64,000 nt of DNA from CAVVGZ01 sp963747965. Lineage in GTDB: Bacteria; Chloroflexota; Anaerolineae; Anaerolineales; Anaerolineaceae. This document shows positions 44,914-54,130 of this stretch, piece after piece. Numbering within the stretch: position 1 is the stretch's first letter; each line of letters starts with the position of its first letter. The position numbers and the translations under genes are program-made. Where the stretch lies: positions 62,001 through 126,000 of the forward strand of contig CAVVGZ010000005.1 in the NCBI GenBank assembly GCA_963747965.1, in the 5' to 3' direction. The notes beneath the pieces are model-generated. The model was not told where the DNA came from. It ran no database searches and saw only the letters and a program-made list of their open reading frames with translations.

Positions 44914-45535
44914 TTCTTCCCCCTTCCTGCCAGGATTTTAATATGGCTTCGATATAACGCCACTTTCGGACATTGTTCTCGACGGCGATTTGAAAGGCTT
45001 CTTCAATCCAGGCATACGGGTAAATGGACTCCGCCTCCATTAAGGTTTCAGCGATAATTGGCGTCAGGGCACCGATATTTTCTTCGTAGAGGCGGAAGAT
45101 ATTATACTTTTCTCCTGCCAGGGTCGGCGAAATATGGGGTTCCGCCAGATAATCCCAATTTCCCTGACTGCATGCCTGTAAAGAAGCCCTGCCCTGGGGT
45201 GAGTTTAAGAAGTACAATTCCTGGTCATCTGCCTGACCACGGAGTTTTTGTTGAAGAAAGATCCCGTGTTTTACTGCATATAGCAAACTTTGGCGTAAAA
45301 TTGCTTCTGCATCCTGGTCCTGATCAGACATCCCTCCCATAAGAACCGGGTCATTGCGAAAATCTGCATAGGTCATGTAAGGGTTATCGCCTTCCTGGTT
45401 TTGGAGAAACCAGAAAGCGTAAAGGGTCACTTTCATTTCCCCGAGAGAGTAAATTTCAGGCAGTAAATCGCTGAAAAAACTTGCCGGTACGGATATGTTT
45501 TTCTCACCCTGGGGGAAACCATTAAAAGATTTCAT
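44834..45535 (-). CDS. DnaD-like primosomal protein
   Basis: 233 residues. The N-terminal half is a winged-helix-like region (FFSDLLPEIYSLGEMKVTLYAFWFL). The C-terminal half is a DnaD domain: IFRLYEENIGALTPIIAETL, YPYAWIEEAFQIAVENNVRKWRYIEAILKSWQEGG, containing the signature YIxxILxxW. It lies 15 bases after dnaB and overlaps the loader gene, so the three form a primosome operon. Confidence 0.9.
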   Translation of the reverse strand: MKSFNGFPQGEKNISVPASFFSDLLPEIYSLGEMKVTLYAFWFLQNQEGDNPYMTYADFRNDPVLMGGMSDQDQDAEAILRQSLLYAVKHGIFLQQKLRGQADDQELYFLNSPQGRASLQACSQGNWDYLAEPHISPTLAGEKYNIFRLYEENIGALTPIIAETLMEAESIYPYAWIEEAFQIAVENNVRKWRYIEAILKSWQEGGRNGTHRQSAEEDHHRYVKGEYGDFGEY

Positions 45536-45550
45536 TCGAAACTCGCAGAC

Positions 45551-46933
45551 TTACCTGGCAGTGAAACCCATTTTAGAAGTGGCAGCATTATCAAAACGGG
45601 CAAGATTCTCCCGAAAGACGAGCTCGATTCCGGAGTGGGTTGGTCCGTTGCGGTGTTTTGCCACGATTAATTCGGCAATACTCTGCCGGGGATGGTCACG
45701 ATCCATGGCATTTGGACGGTGGATGAACATGACTACATCTGCATCCTGTTCAAGACTTCCTGATTCACGCAAATCGGAAAGTACCGGCTTTTTATCGGTA
45801 CGTTGTTCTACTGCACGGGAGAGCTGCGCAGCTGCAAGAACAGGAACTTTTAGCTCCCGGGCAAGGACTTTAAGGTTACGGGAAATGTAAGATACTTCCT
45901 GAACGCGGTTTTCATTCCGAACATCACCACTCATCAGCTGCAGATAATCCACTATGATCAGGTCGAGGTGAAATTCCATATCCAGGCGGCGGCATTTTGT
46001 TCGCAGCGAAAGGGGTGTTATAGCCGGGGTATCATCCAGGAATATCATGGTATTCTCCAGGACCCCAATCGACTGCATAAACAGCGGCCATTCCTCATCC
46101 AGTAACTTGCCTGACCGCAGCCGCTGGGTTTCGATGCCTGTTTCCTGGGCAATGAGGCGGTGAACCAATTGCTCGTTGGACATTTCAAGCGAGAAGAAGG
46201 CCACGTGTTTTTTATGTATCATGGCGGCATTTTTTGCCGCTGATAAAAGGAAGCCGGTTTTTCCCATTCCCGGGCGGCCAGCTACAATGATTAAATCTGA
46301 TTTCTGCATACCTCCAAGCAGCCTGTCAATATCAATTAATCCAGTGGGAACTCCAAGAATTTCCTCATCCTGCCCGGCGAGGATATCAATTCGTTCCAAA
46401 ACCTCACTCAGAACGTTTTTGATCGGCTGGACATCATGGCGGAGCCTTTGTTCACTTATTCCAAATACACTTTTCTCAGCTTCCTCTATAACTGTGTCTA
46501 TGGACTGCTGCTGGTCGTAAGCCAGTTTTGCCATTTGGTTGGCTGAAACAAGCATTCTTCGGCGGATTGCAGTTTCCCTCACAATTTTTGCATATGCAGC
46601 AGCATGCAATGAAGATGGGGTTTGATTGATAAGAGACATCAGGTAAGCAGGTCCGCCGACTTCTTCAAGCTGGTTGTGCTGCTCTAACTCTTCCCGAATG
46701 GTCAATAAATCAAGCGGGCTTCGTTTTTGAATGAGACGGTTATATGCTTCCCAGACCCACCGGTTTCGAATGATGTAAAAATCCTCCGGTTCAATAATCT
46801 GGTAAATCTCATAATAAGATTCCGGATCAATCAGGACTGCGCCGAGTATGGCTTCTTCCGCTTCGCGGTTATTTGGCTGGGATTGGAAATCAGCCTGAGG
46901 CGGATCGTAAGGAGGAGAATTTTGAACATTCAT
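45551..46933 (-). CDS. dnaB: Replicative DNA helicase DnaB
   Basis: 460 residues, full length. N-terminal domain REAEEAILGAVLIDPESYYEI..., linker helix, then the RecA-like motor with Walker A IVAGRPGMGKTGFLLSAAKNA, VAFFSLEMSNEQLVHRL, Walker B LDLIIVDYLQLM, and QLSRAVEQRTDKKPVLSDLRESGSLEQDADVVMFIHR. No intein. First gene of the dnaB-dnaD-loader operon. Confidence 0.97.
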   Translation of the reverse strand: MNVQNSPPYDPPQADFQSQPNNREAEEAILGAVLIDPESYYEIYQIIEPEDFYIIRNRWVWEAYNRLIQKRSPLDLLTIREELEQHNQLEEVGGPAYLMSLINQTPSSLHAAAYAKIVRETAIRRRMLVSANQMAKLAYDQQQSIDTVIEEAEKSVFGISEQRLRHDVQPIKNVLSEVLERIDILAGQDEEILGVPTGLIDIDRLLGGMQKSDLIIVAGRPGMGKTGFLLSAAKNAAMIHKKHVAFFSLEMSNEQLVHRLIAQETGIETQRLRSGKLLDEEWPLFMQSIGVLENTMIFLDDTPAITPLSLRTKCRRLDMEFHLDLIIVDYLQLMSGDVRNENRVQEVSYISRNLKVLARELKVPVLAAAQLSRAVEQRTDKKPVLSDLRESGSLEQDADVVMFIHRPNAMDRDHPRQSIAELIVAKHRNGPTHSGIELVFRENLARFDNAATSKMGFTAR

Positions 46934-46978
46934 CGCTTTATCCCGGTCTGAAAATCAAGTAAAAATAAGGGCTTTTAG

Positions 46979-47011
46979 AAATAAAAGCCGGGGCTTAGGT
47001 ACGACCCCGGC
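46979..47011 (-). terminator. Terminator after the bifunctional nuclease gene
   Basis: GCCGGGG (46987-46993) pairs with CCCCGGC (47005-47011), and the minus strand continues with TTTTATTT. It separates the upstream gene from dnaB. Confidence 0.9.
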
Positions 47012-47032
47012 AAGCTGATCAAATTTTTATCG

Positions 47033-47644
47033 CTATTTTTTTTCACCGTTTGAATCCTCATCTTCCGGTTTATCCGGTTCATCATTTCCTTCAACGGGCG
47101 GTTCGTCCTTGCCCATTTTATTAAGGAAGTCTTCAAATACAGAAAGCCTTTCTTCACTTTCTTTATCAATGTATTCCTTTTGAGGAGAATCAGGTGCAAG
47201 TGGATGGTCTCCGCTGGATTCGTTTTGCAGATCCTGATCTGGCATTACTCCTGCGGAGTCCATGACTTCCTGTGATACAAGGATTGGGACATTCGAACGT
47301 ACGGAAAGTGCCAGGGCATCTGAAGGACGAGAATCGATATTGATCGTTTTACCATTTACTTCGATAACCAGGTTGCCATAGAACACATCATCTTTTAATG
47401 AAATAACTTCCACACGAACTAATCTACCAGAAAAAGCAGAAATAAAATTTTTAAGAAGGTCATGGGTTTGGGGCCTGGCAACTTCAATCTCCTGCAAAGC
47501 GATGGTTATCGCTTCAGCTTCATAAGGCCCGATCCAGATTGGCAGGTATCGTTCATCACCGACCTGGCGAAGAACCACAATTCTCTGCTGGTTGGTCAAG
47601 CTGACGCGCACGCTATCGATTACAACTTCGACCATATCTTCCAT
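47033..47644 (-). CDS. Bifunctional nuclease family protein (DUF151)
   Basis: About 203 residues. MVEVVIDSVRVSLTNQQRIVVLRQVGDERYLPIWIGPYEAEAITIALQ and INIDSRPSDALALSVRSNVPILVSQEVMD are the characteristic blocks of the BFN/DUF151 family. A highly acidic C-terminal tail (about 65 residues, rich in Glu, Asp, Pro) follows. The ATG at 47644 has GAGG 6 bases upstream; an earlier ATG at 47692 has no ribosome site. Enzymatic role in bacteria is unclear. Confidence 0.9.
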   Translation of the reverse strand: MEDMVEVVIDSVRVSLTNQQRIVVLRQVGDERYLPIWIGPYEAEAITIALQEIEVARPQTHDLLKNFISAFSGRLVRVEVISLKDDVFYGNLVIEVNGKTINIDSRPSDALALSVRSNVPILVSQEVMDSAGVMPDQDLQNESSGDHPLAPDSPQKEYIDKESEERLSVFEDFLNKMGKDEPPVEGNDEPDKPEDEDSNGEKK

Positions 47645-48004
47645 AACAGCCTCACTCGATGAGGAAAAGGATAGTTTTACTAATTCTAACATGGTGATAT
47701 GCTGTACGCAACTTGATGATTATTAATTTCATTTAAGAATTGATTGTAAAAATAGTTAGGTGTATAATAACTATCCCCCTTGATAAATCAAAAGGTTTGT
47801 AATTCTTTTTTAAGAAAATGATAAAATTTTGGTAAGATTAATAATAGTTGTAATACTCATGGATAAGCTGGTTAGAGGACATCCGGATATACATGAAACT
47901 TATTTTCCCTATTAGCTATAGTTTAATGATAACCAGTAGAATTGACATGAAGGGAAAATCAAATCCGCGGGATGTATTAACAGGAAAATAGCGGGGTTTT
48001 TTTA
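47645..48004. other. Divergent intergenic region
   Basis: About 360 AT-rich bases between the BFN gene (minus) and the response regulator (plus). No gene or clear promoter identified. Confidence 0.4.
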
Positions 48005-48661
48005 ATGAAGGCAAAGATATTATTAGTCGAAGGGAAAAAAGCAGATCGTGATTCTTTCAATCCAGGTCTGGTTGAAAAAGGATTTAAGGTCGATTGTGTG
48101 CCAAGTGGCGCAGCTGCATTAGCATGGCTGGAGACGGATAAACCTCACATTGTCCTGGTAGATGCAGTATCCATGCGGACCAGCGGTAAACGGATCTGTA
48201 AATCAATTCGCGAATTTGCTGCAGGGGTTCCTATCCTCCTGGTGATTGAAAGCCAGAGCAACAACCGTGAGAATTTAGAAGCCGATGTTGTCCTGGCACA
48301 ACCTTTTACTTTACAGAAATTGCTCAACCGTATCAAACCCCTACTACCCTTTGAACAAAAAAATGTACTCACTGCCGGACCAATACAACTGAATGTTGAA
48401 AATCGGTTGGTAAAGGTATTTGAACACCAGGTTGCACTTACCCCGCGCCTGGTTTTTTTATTAAAAGGATTAATGGATCACTCCGGTGAAGTTGTTGAAC
48501 GGAAAAAGTTGTTCACGATTGTGTGGGATACAAATTACACGGATGATACACGAACGTTGGATGTTCATATCAGCTGGTTGAGGGAAATCCTGGAGGATGA
48601 TCCGCGCCATCCGCGCTACCTGAAAACTATCCGGGGAATCGGCTACCGTTTAGATGTGTAA
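48005..48661 (+). CDS. Orphan response regulator with atypical receiver and OmpR/PhoB DNA-binding domain
   Basis: 218 residues. The receiver domain (1-about 115) keeps the putative phosphoacceptor Asp in HIVLVDAVSM. The N-terminal acidic pair is reduced (LLVEGKKAD instead of LxVDDD/EDD), and the conserved Lys before Pro-Phe is Gln (LAQPFTLQKLL). The C-terminal winged helix is canonical: LTPRLVFLLKGLMDHSGEVVERKKLFTIVWDTNYTDDTRTLDVHISWLREILEDDP and YLKTIRGIGYRL. No histidine kinase is adjacent. It may be regulated without phosphorylation. Confidence 0.88.
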   Translation: MKAKILLVEGKKADRDSFNPGLVEKGFKVDCVPSGAAALAWLETDKPHIVLVDAVSMRTSGKRICKSIREFAAGVPILLVIESQSNNRENLEADVVLAQPFTLQKLLNRIKPLLPFEQKNVLTAGPIQLNVENRLVKVFEHQVALTPRLVFLLKGLMDHSGEVVERKKLFTIVWDTNYTDDTRTLDVHISWLREILEDDPRHPRYLKTIRGIGYRLDV

Positions 48662-48690
48662 TTCACTCAGTAAATCGTAATTAGTGTTTA

Positions 48691-48718
48691 TTGACAACCA
48701 AAAATTTCTAACTATAAT
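48691..48718 (+). promoter_or_regulatory. Sigma-70 promoter of serS
   Basis: Perfect -35 TTGACA (48691-48696) and -10 TATAAT (48713-48718) with 16-base spacing, placed just upstream of the T-box leader. Confidence 0.9.
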
Positions 48719-48737
48719 TTTATGTAACAAATTATTC

Positions 48738-48993
48738 CTACAAAGAGGTCAAGTAAGCGCTTCCATCCTTCAGAGAGCCAGCGGATGGTGAAAGCTGGTA
48801 GAGATGGTGCTGAAATCCACCTCGCTGCCCGGGAAGGGCAGGCAGATCTTGAAAGGTTTCCAAAAAATCCCAAGGGATCCGGCGGCATCCGTTATCTCCA
48901 CAACAAGACTGAGCTGGTATGAACCAGATACAGTGAATGCAGGTGGCACCACGAGTGAACCCCTCGTCCTGCAAATGAGGGGTTTTTCATTTT
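48738..48993 (+). promoter_or_regulatory. Serine T-box riboswitch
   Basis: A tRNA-sensing leader upstream of serS. Stem I contains the CCAGC...GCTGG arm (48779-48797), the sequence AGAGATGG and GAAATCCACC, in which TCC (48816-48818) is the likely serine specifier codon. The T-box core AGGTGGCACCACG lies at 48941-48953; in TGGC the C can pair with the G discriminator base of tRNA-Ser. The competing terminator follows at once. Uncharged tRNA-Ser should stabilise the antiterminator and switch on serS. Confidence 0.93.
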
Positions 48994-48994
48994 T
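48958..48994 (+). terminator. T-box attenuator terminator
   Basis: AACCCCTC (48958-48965) pairs with GAGGGGTT (48977-48984), followed by TTTTTCATTTTTT. It is the off-state hairpin of the serine T-box. Confidence 0.92.
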
Positions 48995-49012
48995 TATTGA
49001 GGGAGCGAGAAA

Positions 49013-50287
49013 ATGTTGGATATAAATCTCATCCGGGAGGATCCGGATAAATTGCGGGAAGCATTGCGAAGAAGGCAGATGGATGCGGGATTGGTTGATG
49101 ATGTATTGGCAATGGATCTGAAGCGCAGAAGCTTATTGACAGAAGTGGAAGTTTTGAAGGCGGAGCGGAATAAAGCGTCGCGTGAAATTGGCGGACAAAA
49201 AGATCCTCAAGCAAGGCAGGAAAAAATTGAGGCAATGCGTCTGGTCGGGGATAGTATTTCAGCAATCGATCTTGAAGTAAAAATCGTAGACGAGGAACTT
49301 CAAGCCTTACTGAGCAGCATTCCGAATTATCCTGATCCCAGGGTACCGCAAGGCAGGGATGACAGTGAAAATGTGGTGGTGGGAACTACTGGCGAACTGC
49401 CGGAATTTGATTACACGCCACTGCCGCATTGGGATCTTGGTCCCAGGTTAAATATCATCGATTTTGACCAGGGGGTGAAATTGACCGGGTCACGCTTCTA
49501 TGTACTAAGCGGGGCAGGTGCCAGGCTTCAGCGGGCATTGATTTTCTGGATGCTGGATCTTCACATTCGTCAGGGATATCTGGAAAAATATCCACCTTTT
49601 ATGGTTCGAGGAGATACCTTATATGCTTCAGGCCAACTCCCGAAATTTGCAGACAATCTCTACCATGACCATGAGGAAGACCTTTGGATGGTTCCAACAG
49701 CGGAGGTCCCCTTAACAGGTATCCATATGAACGATTTCATTACGGAGGAACGGCTGCCGCTGCGTTATACAGCTTATACACCCTGCTTTCGCAGGGAAAA
49801 GATAAGCGCAGGCAGGGACGTGCGCGGCATAAAAAGAGGGTACCAATTTGATAAGGTGGAAATGTATATCTTTTGCAAGGAGGACGAATCGGAATCTGAG
49901 CTGACGAAGTTGGTTGGCGATGCCGAAAAAACCTGCTCTGACCTGAAATTGCCTTACCGGAGGATACAGGTGTGTACCGGCGATCTGGGTTTCAATTCCA
50001 GCATTACCTATGATATCGAAGTTTGGGCAGCGGGCTGCAAAGAATGGCTTGAGGTTTCCTCGGTCTCCAATGTTACCGATTTTCAAGCCAGGCGCGCCAA
50101 TATCAAATATACTCCTGCGGATGGAGGAAGGAACCGGTTTGTCCATACTCTGAATGGTTCGGGGCTTGGACTGCCGCGTACATTAATAGCCGTGCTTGAA
50201 AATTACCAGCAAAAAGATGGTTCAGTTGTTGTACCGGATGTATTAAAACCTTACATGGGTGGAATCGAAGTCATCGAACCTGCTTGA
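49013..50287 (+). CDS. serS: Seryl-tRNA synthetase
   Basis: 424 residues, class II synthetase. The N-terminal coiled-coil arm (about residues 30-100) contacts the tRNA-Ser long variable arm. Core motifs are VPTAEVPLTGIH, motif 2 YTPCFRREKISAGRDVRGIKRGYQFDKVE, EVSSVSNVTDFQARRANIKY, and motif 3 NGSGLGLPRTLIAVLENYQ. GAGGGAG is the ribosome site. Transcription is controlled by the serine T-box immediately upstream. Confidence 0.97.
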   Translation: MLDINLIREDPDKLREALRRRQMDAGLVDDVLAMDLKRRSLLTEVEVLKAERNKASREIGGQKDPQARQEKIEAMRLVGDSISAIDLEVKIVDEELQALLSSIPNYPDPRVPQGRDDSENVVVGTTGELPEFDYTPLPHWDLGPRLNIIDFDQGVKLTGSRFYVLSGAGARLQRALIFWMLDLHIRQGYLEKYPPFMVRGDTLYASGQLPKFADNLYHDHEEDLWMVPTAEVPLTGIHMNDFITEERLPLRYTAYTPCFRREKISAGRDVRGIKRGYQFDKVEMYIFCKEDESESELTKLVGDAEKTCSDLKLPYRRIQVCTGDLGFNSSITYDIEVWAAGCKEWLEVSSVSNVTDFQARRANIKYTPADGGRNRFVHTLNGSGLGLPRTLIAVLENYQQKDGSVVVPDVLKPYMGGIEVIEPA

Positions 50288-50302
50288 GAGAATCATCTAA
50301 TA

Positions 50303-50806
50303 GTGGAAAATATCGGTAATACTGCTCTGCTGATCATTCTGCTTGTAGTTGAGCTGCTGGGCTTGCTGGTTTTGGTTATTCCGGGTTTACCGGGTCTGGG
50401 TATCATCTGGGTATGCATCCTGATCTTTGCTTTCATCCAGGGATTAAGTTGGCCGGGCAGCCTCCTGTTTGCCTTGATTACAATATTAATGCTGATTGGG
50501 AGTCTGGCAGATAATGTGCTGATGGGTGCAGGAGCTCGTAAAACCGGAGTATCCTGGTTATCCATTGGAGCAGCCCTGGTGGCAGGAGTAATTGGCAGCA
50601 TTCTTTTTTTCCCTTTCGGAGGACCTCTTTTTGCATTGGCAACCTTATTTATTATTGAATTAGTCCATCAAAAAGATTGGAGAAGAGCCTTTATATCGAG
50701 CCGCAACCTGGCTGCAGGGTGCGGCTGGGCGGTAATTGCCCGTTTAATCATTGGGGTTATCATGATTTCCCTGTGGGGAATATGGGTCCTGATCGCCTAT
50801 GGCTAA
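50303..50806 (+). CDS. DUF456 family membrane protein
   Basis: 167 residues, about five to six membrane helices rich in Gly and Leu: LLGLLVLVIPGLPGLGIIWVCILIFAF and LADNVLMGAGARKTGVSWLSIGAA are typical of DUF456 (PF04306). GTG start 15 bases after serS. Function unknown in the family. Confidence 0.85.
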   Translation: MENIGNTALLIILLVVELLGLLVLVIPGLPGLGIIWVCILIFAFIQGLSWPGSLLFALITILMLIGSLADNVLMGAGARKTGVSWLSIGAALVAGVIGSILFFPFGGPLFALATLFIIELVHQKDWRRAFISSRNLAAGCGWAVIARLIIGVIMISLWGIWVLIAYG

Positions 50807-51578
50807 ACAACCTGAAAATCTGCTTAATCCACGAACCCTAAATGCGGGAAGAGTGGAACAACGGCTGAGTGGGGGATGGCACCTCAGCCTTGCTGCTGGC
50901 GTAGAAGGCGAATACCGCCTTGCTCAAGTGGATGATTACATGCAATCTCCCCGCAGAGAATTTTCCTTCCAACCGCCCTTCCACCTATCGCTAAACGCCA
51001 GAACATCGCATACCAGCATCCCGGGCACCTGGGGATTCGGATTCTGGAACGATCCTTTTGTGATGGGATTGGGACTGCCTGGGTCCCGCTTCCGGCTGCC
51101 GGCTTTGCCGAATGCAGCCTGGTTTTTTCATGCATCTGCTGATAATTACCTGAGTTTTCGGGATAACTTACCGGCGAATGGAATGATGGCTGCAGTATTT
51201 TCAGCACCGGTGATACCATCAATCTTCTCATTGGCGGCTCTTCCATTTGCCCCACTGGTTTTCCTGCCAGCGTCCGCACGCCTTCTCAGGCGTTTTGCGG
51301 CGGGTATTGTAAAAGAGGCATCCTCCCAAATCGTAATGGATTGGACAACCTGGCACCATTTCGAACTCGAAGCAAATTCGCTGAGGATAATTTTCCGGAT
51401 AGACAATGAAGTCTGCATGGAAACGCCAATAATCCCCCATGGCTCGTTGGGATTCGTATGCTGGATTGATAACCAGTTCATTGCACTGCAGCCCGATGGA
51501 ATATTCCGTTATGGCGCTTTGCAATCCGAAATGCCAGTCTGGCTGGAAATTACCGACCTGATTATCCGGAAGGAATAA
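50799..51578 (+). CDS. Conserved hypothetical protein with lectin-like beta fold
   Basis: 259 residues, overlapping the DUF456 gene by 8 bases, so co-translated. The sequence is rich in Trp/Phe/Gly beta strands (FSFQPPFHLSLNARTSHTSIPGTWGFGFWND, WTTWHHFELEANSLRIIFRIDNEVCMETPI, HGSLGFVCWIDNQFIAL), an arrangement resembling LamG/concanavalin folds. No catalytic motif or signal peptide is apparent, apart from a hydrophobic middle segment (about residues 125-155). I do not recognise the family. Confidence 0.75.
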   Translation: MAKQPENLLNPRTLNAGRVEQRLSGGWHLSLAAGVEGEYRLAQVDDYMQSPRREFSFQPPFHLSLNARTSHTSIPGTWGFGFWNDPFVMGLGLPGSRFRLPALPNAAWFFHASADNYLSFRDNLPANGMMAAVFSAPVIPSIFSLAALPFAPLVFLPASARLLRRFAAGIVKEASSQIVMDWTTWHHFELEANSLRIIFRIDNEVCMETPIIPHGSLGFVCWIDNQFIALQPDGIFRYGALQSEMPVWLEITDLIIRKE

Positions 51579-52156
51579 CCCGGGACCAGATATTGGAACT
51601 TTTCCAGGTTTACTACCCAATATTTGGTTTATGCCTTGATCAAAGAACCTTGATCAATAGTTCCAGGAATAGTCCAAGCAGGCAGAGTAGTGCCTATCTG
51701 CGGTTATGGATAAATGCGACTGCCACAAACCATAGGGGCCATATATCCGGCAGATAATCATCAGGTCGTTGTTCCGGTTTTGGTTTAAGAAAACACGGAA
51801 AACCTGGCGGATGGTAATTAATGCGAGAGAATCATCAGAATTACGGGGGTAAAATATCCAGTGACACCCAGCTAAAAAAACAAGCAGGTACATATATCCC
51901 ACCAATACCAATGCCATACTCCGTGATTTCTTTTTACCTAAGAATACGGGAAGTGTACGGATACCCTTGGATCGTTCTGCAGTTTATCGATATGTTTACG
52001 GATAGTTCTAACTACCGTATCAGTCAGGAATAGAAAGGTCATTGGGACAAACTAACCGGTGTGGAATTTTTGTGTTTTTTTGACTTGTAAGGATGGCTGG
52101 ACTATACTTAATCGTGAATTAAAAAAATATCAACCAGTTTTAAGGAGAACAATCGG
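51579..52156. other. Intergenic region upstream of P5C dehydrogenase
   Basis: About 580 bases. Contains the promoter at 52080-52108; otherwise no gene seen on either strand. Confidence 0.5.
52080..52108 (+). promoter_or_regulatory. Promoter of the P5C dehydrogenase gene
   Basis: -35 TTGACT (52080-52085) and -10 TATACT (52103-52108), spacing 17, about 45 bases before the start codon. Confidence 0.8.
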
Positions 52157-53743
52157 ATGACTTCCAGTGCGCCATTTAAATTGACCTATGCAACCATGTT
52201 CAATCCACCAGAGGAAATGCACACCCGATTTGATCAGGCCGTGGATGATACTCTCGGTAGCCTGGGAAAAGAATATGGGATGATCATTGATGGGAAAGAA
52301 CGGTTTTCAAAGGACAAATTTGAAAAACGGTCTCCTGCCGATTCAGACATGATCCTGGGCATTTTTCAAAAGGGGACGGCACAGGATGCAAGAGATGCCA
52401 TTGCAGCAGCACGTAAAGCTTTTCCAACATGGAGCCGTATGCATTATCAGGACCGGGTGAGGCTGATCCGTAAGGCGGCAGATTTGATTGATGAACGAAT
52501 ATTTAAGATCAGCTCAGTTATTACATTAGAAGTCGGAAAAATAAGGACAGAATCCATGGGAGATACGGCAGAATCTGCCGATCTTATCCGATTTCCCTGT
52601 TCTCAAATGGAGGAAAATAATGGTTTTGTTGTAAAAATGAACAAAGATCCGCTGGTTGGCTATGATGCGGTGAATTACTCTGTATTAAAGCCCTATGGTG
52701 TCTGGCTGGTGATCAGCCCGTTTAATTTCCCTGGAGCCCTCACCAGCGGCCCTGTGGGTAATACCCTGATTGCTGGTAACACTGTGGTGATCAAACCCTC
52801 TTCCGATACTCCCTGGACAGTCCGGCTGATTGCTGAATGCCTGCGGGATGCTGGTCTGCCCGATGGGGTGTTTAATTTTGTTACCGGCCCAGGAAGCACA
52901 CTCGGCCAGACACTCATCGACAGCCAGGACGTAGATGGAATCACTTTCACCGGCTCTTATGATGTTGGGATGAAAATCTATCGTGATTTCTCCCGGTCCA
53001 AGTGGGTGCGTCCGGTCATCCTTGAACTCGGCGGAAAAAATCCAGCTATTGTTTCCCGTAATGCAGATCTTGATACAGCTGCTACGGGAATTTTCCGGTC
53101 TGCTTTCGGTTTACAGGGGCAGAAGTGTTCTGCCTGTTCAAGGATTTTTGTTGAAGCACCGATTTATGATCAACTGGTTGAACGCCTTGTTGACCTTACA
53201 GGCAAGATAAAGATCGGGGATCCAACCAGGAGAGAGGTATTCCTGGGTCCGGTAATTAACCACAAATCTTTTGAGGAATTCCAGGGCTATTGTGAGGAAT
53301 TAGACCAGGATGGCAGGTTCCTGACTGGCGGAAGAATCTGCAGTCATGATGAATTTTCCCGGGGATACTACTGCGAACCAACGATTGTCGCTGACCTTCC
53401 ATTAAACCACCGTCTTTGGAAACACGAGATGTTTCTTCCAATAACTACCATTACAAAGGTAGAGAATCTTACCGCAGCGATGACACTTGCCAATGATGTG
53501 GCTTATGGACTTACAGGCGGTTTTTATGGCACGGAGGATGAGGGCAGCTGGTTCCTGGAAAATATTCAAAGCGGCGTTGCTTATGTCAACCGGCCGCAGG
53601 GAGCTACTACAGGCGCCTGGCCTGGTTACCAACCGTTTGGAGGGTGGAAGGCATCAGGAGCAATTGGAAAAAGTGCTGGAGGACCATATTATTTACAGTA
53701 TTATATGCACGAACAATCCCAGACGGTGATAAGAAAGGGTTAA
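52157..53743 (+). CDS. rocA: L-glutamate gamma-semialdehyde (P5C) dehydrogenase
   Basis: 528 residues, aldehyde dehydrogenase superfamily, RocA/PutA-C group. Motifs: ISPFNFPGALTSGPVGNTLIAGNTVVIKPSSDTPWT (cofactor), ITFTGSYDVG, catalytic Glu in LELGGKNPAIV, catalytic Cys region GQKCSACSRIFVE, and the group-specific ending RPQGATTGAWPGYQPFGGWKASG...GGPYYLQYYMHEQSQT. It oxidises glutamate semialdehyde to glutamate in proline/arginine catabolism. AAGGAG precedes the ATG. No proline dehydrogenase is adjacent. Confidence 0.93.
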   Translation: MTSSAPFKLTYATMFNPPEEMHTRFDQAVDDTLGSLGKEYGMIIDGKERFSKDKFEKRSPADSDMILGIFQKGTAQDARDAIAAARKAFPTWSRMHYQDRVRLIRKAADLIDERIFKISSVITLEVGKIRTESMGDTAESADLIRFPCSQMEENNGFVVKMNKDPLVGYDAVNYSVLKPYGVWLVISPFNFPGALTSGPVGNTLIAGNTVVIKPSSDTPWTVRLIAECLRDAGLPDGVFNFVTGPGSTLGQTLIDSQDVDGITFTGSYDVGMKIYRDFSRSKWVRPVILELGGKNPAIVSRNADLDTAATGIFRSAFGLQGQKCSACSRIFVEAPIYDQLVERLVDLTGKIKIGDPTRREVFLGPVINHKSFEEFQGYCEELDQDGRFLTGGRICSHDEFSRGYYCEPTIVADLPLNHRLWKHEMFLPITTITKVENLTAAMTLANDVAYGLTGGFYGTEDEGSWFLENIQSGVAYVNRPQGATTGAWPGYQPFGGWKASGAIGKSAGGPYYLQYYMHEQSQTVIRKG

Positions 53744-54130
53744 TCGCCAGCCCCACCAATCCATCAAATCGGATTCATCCGAGACAATTGCCGTGGACCA
53801 GAATTGAAAGGGATGGGAAGGTGGATATCCCCCATCTTAATATTGAATTAATGAATCATGTTAAATATTTTTGGTCCAGTTTTTTATATATCAGGATTCG
53901 AATAGCAATGATGATTTTTATGATATGTTTGTGGGGGAAAATTGGTTTTCTGGGGTTTTGTCATCTTTCAGACAAATTAAAATCCCCCTCCTTCGCTTAG
54001 CGGAGGCATCTCAGATATTTGGGAAATACGGCGGAAAAATAATGCTGGTAACGATAATATGAATCAATAAACTATGGCAAGGCAGCTAGGATAATCCTCA
54101 CTAAAGAGAAATAGACGGAGCAGATATTTA
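53744..54130. other. Intergenic region
   Basis: About 390 bases, no recognisable gene. An imperfect hairpin around CCTCCTTCGCTTAGCGGAGG (53987-54006) has no U-run. Confidence 0.4.
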
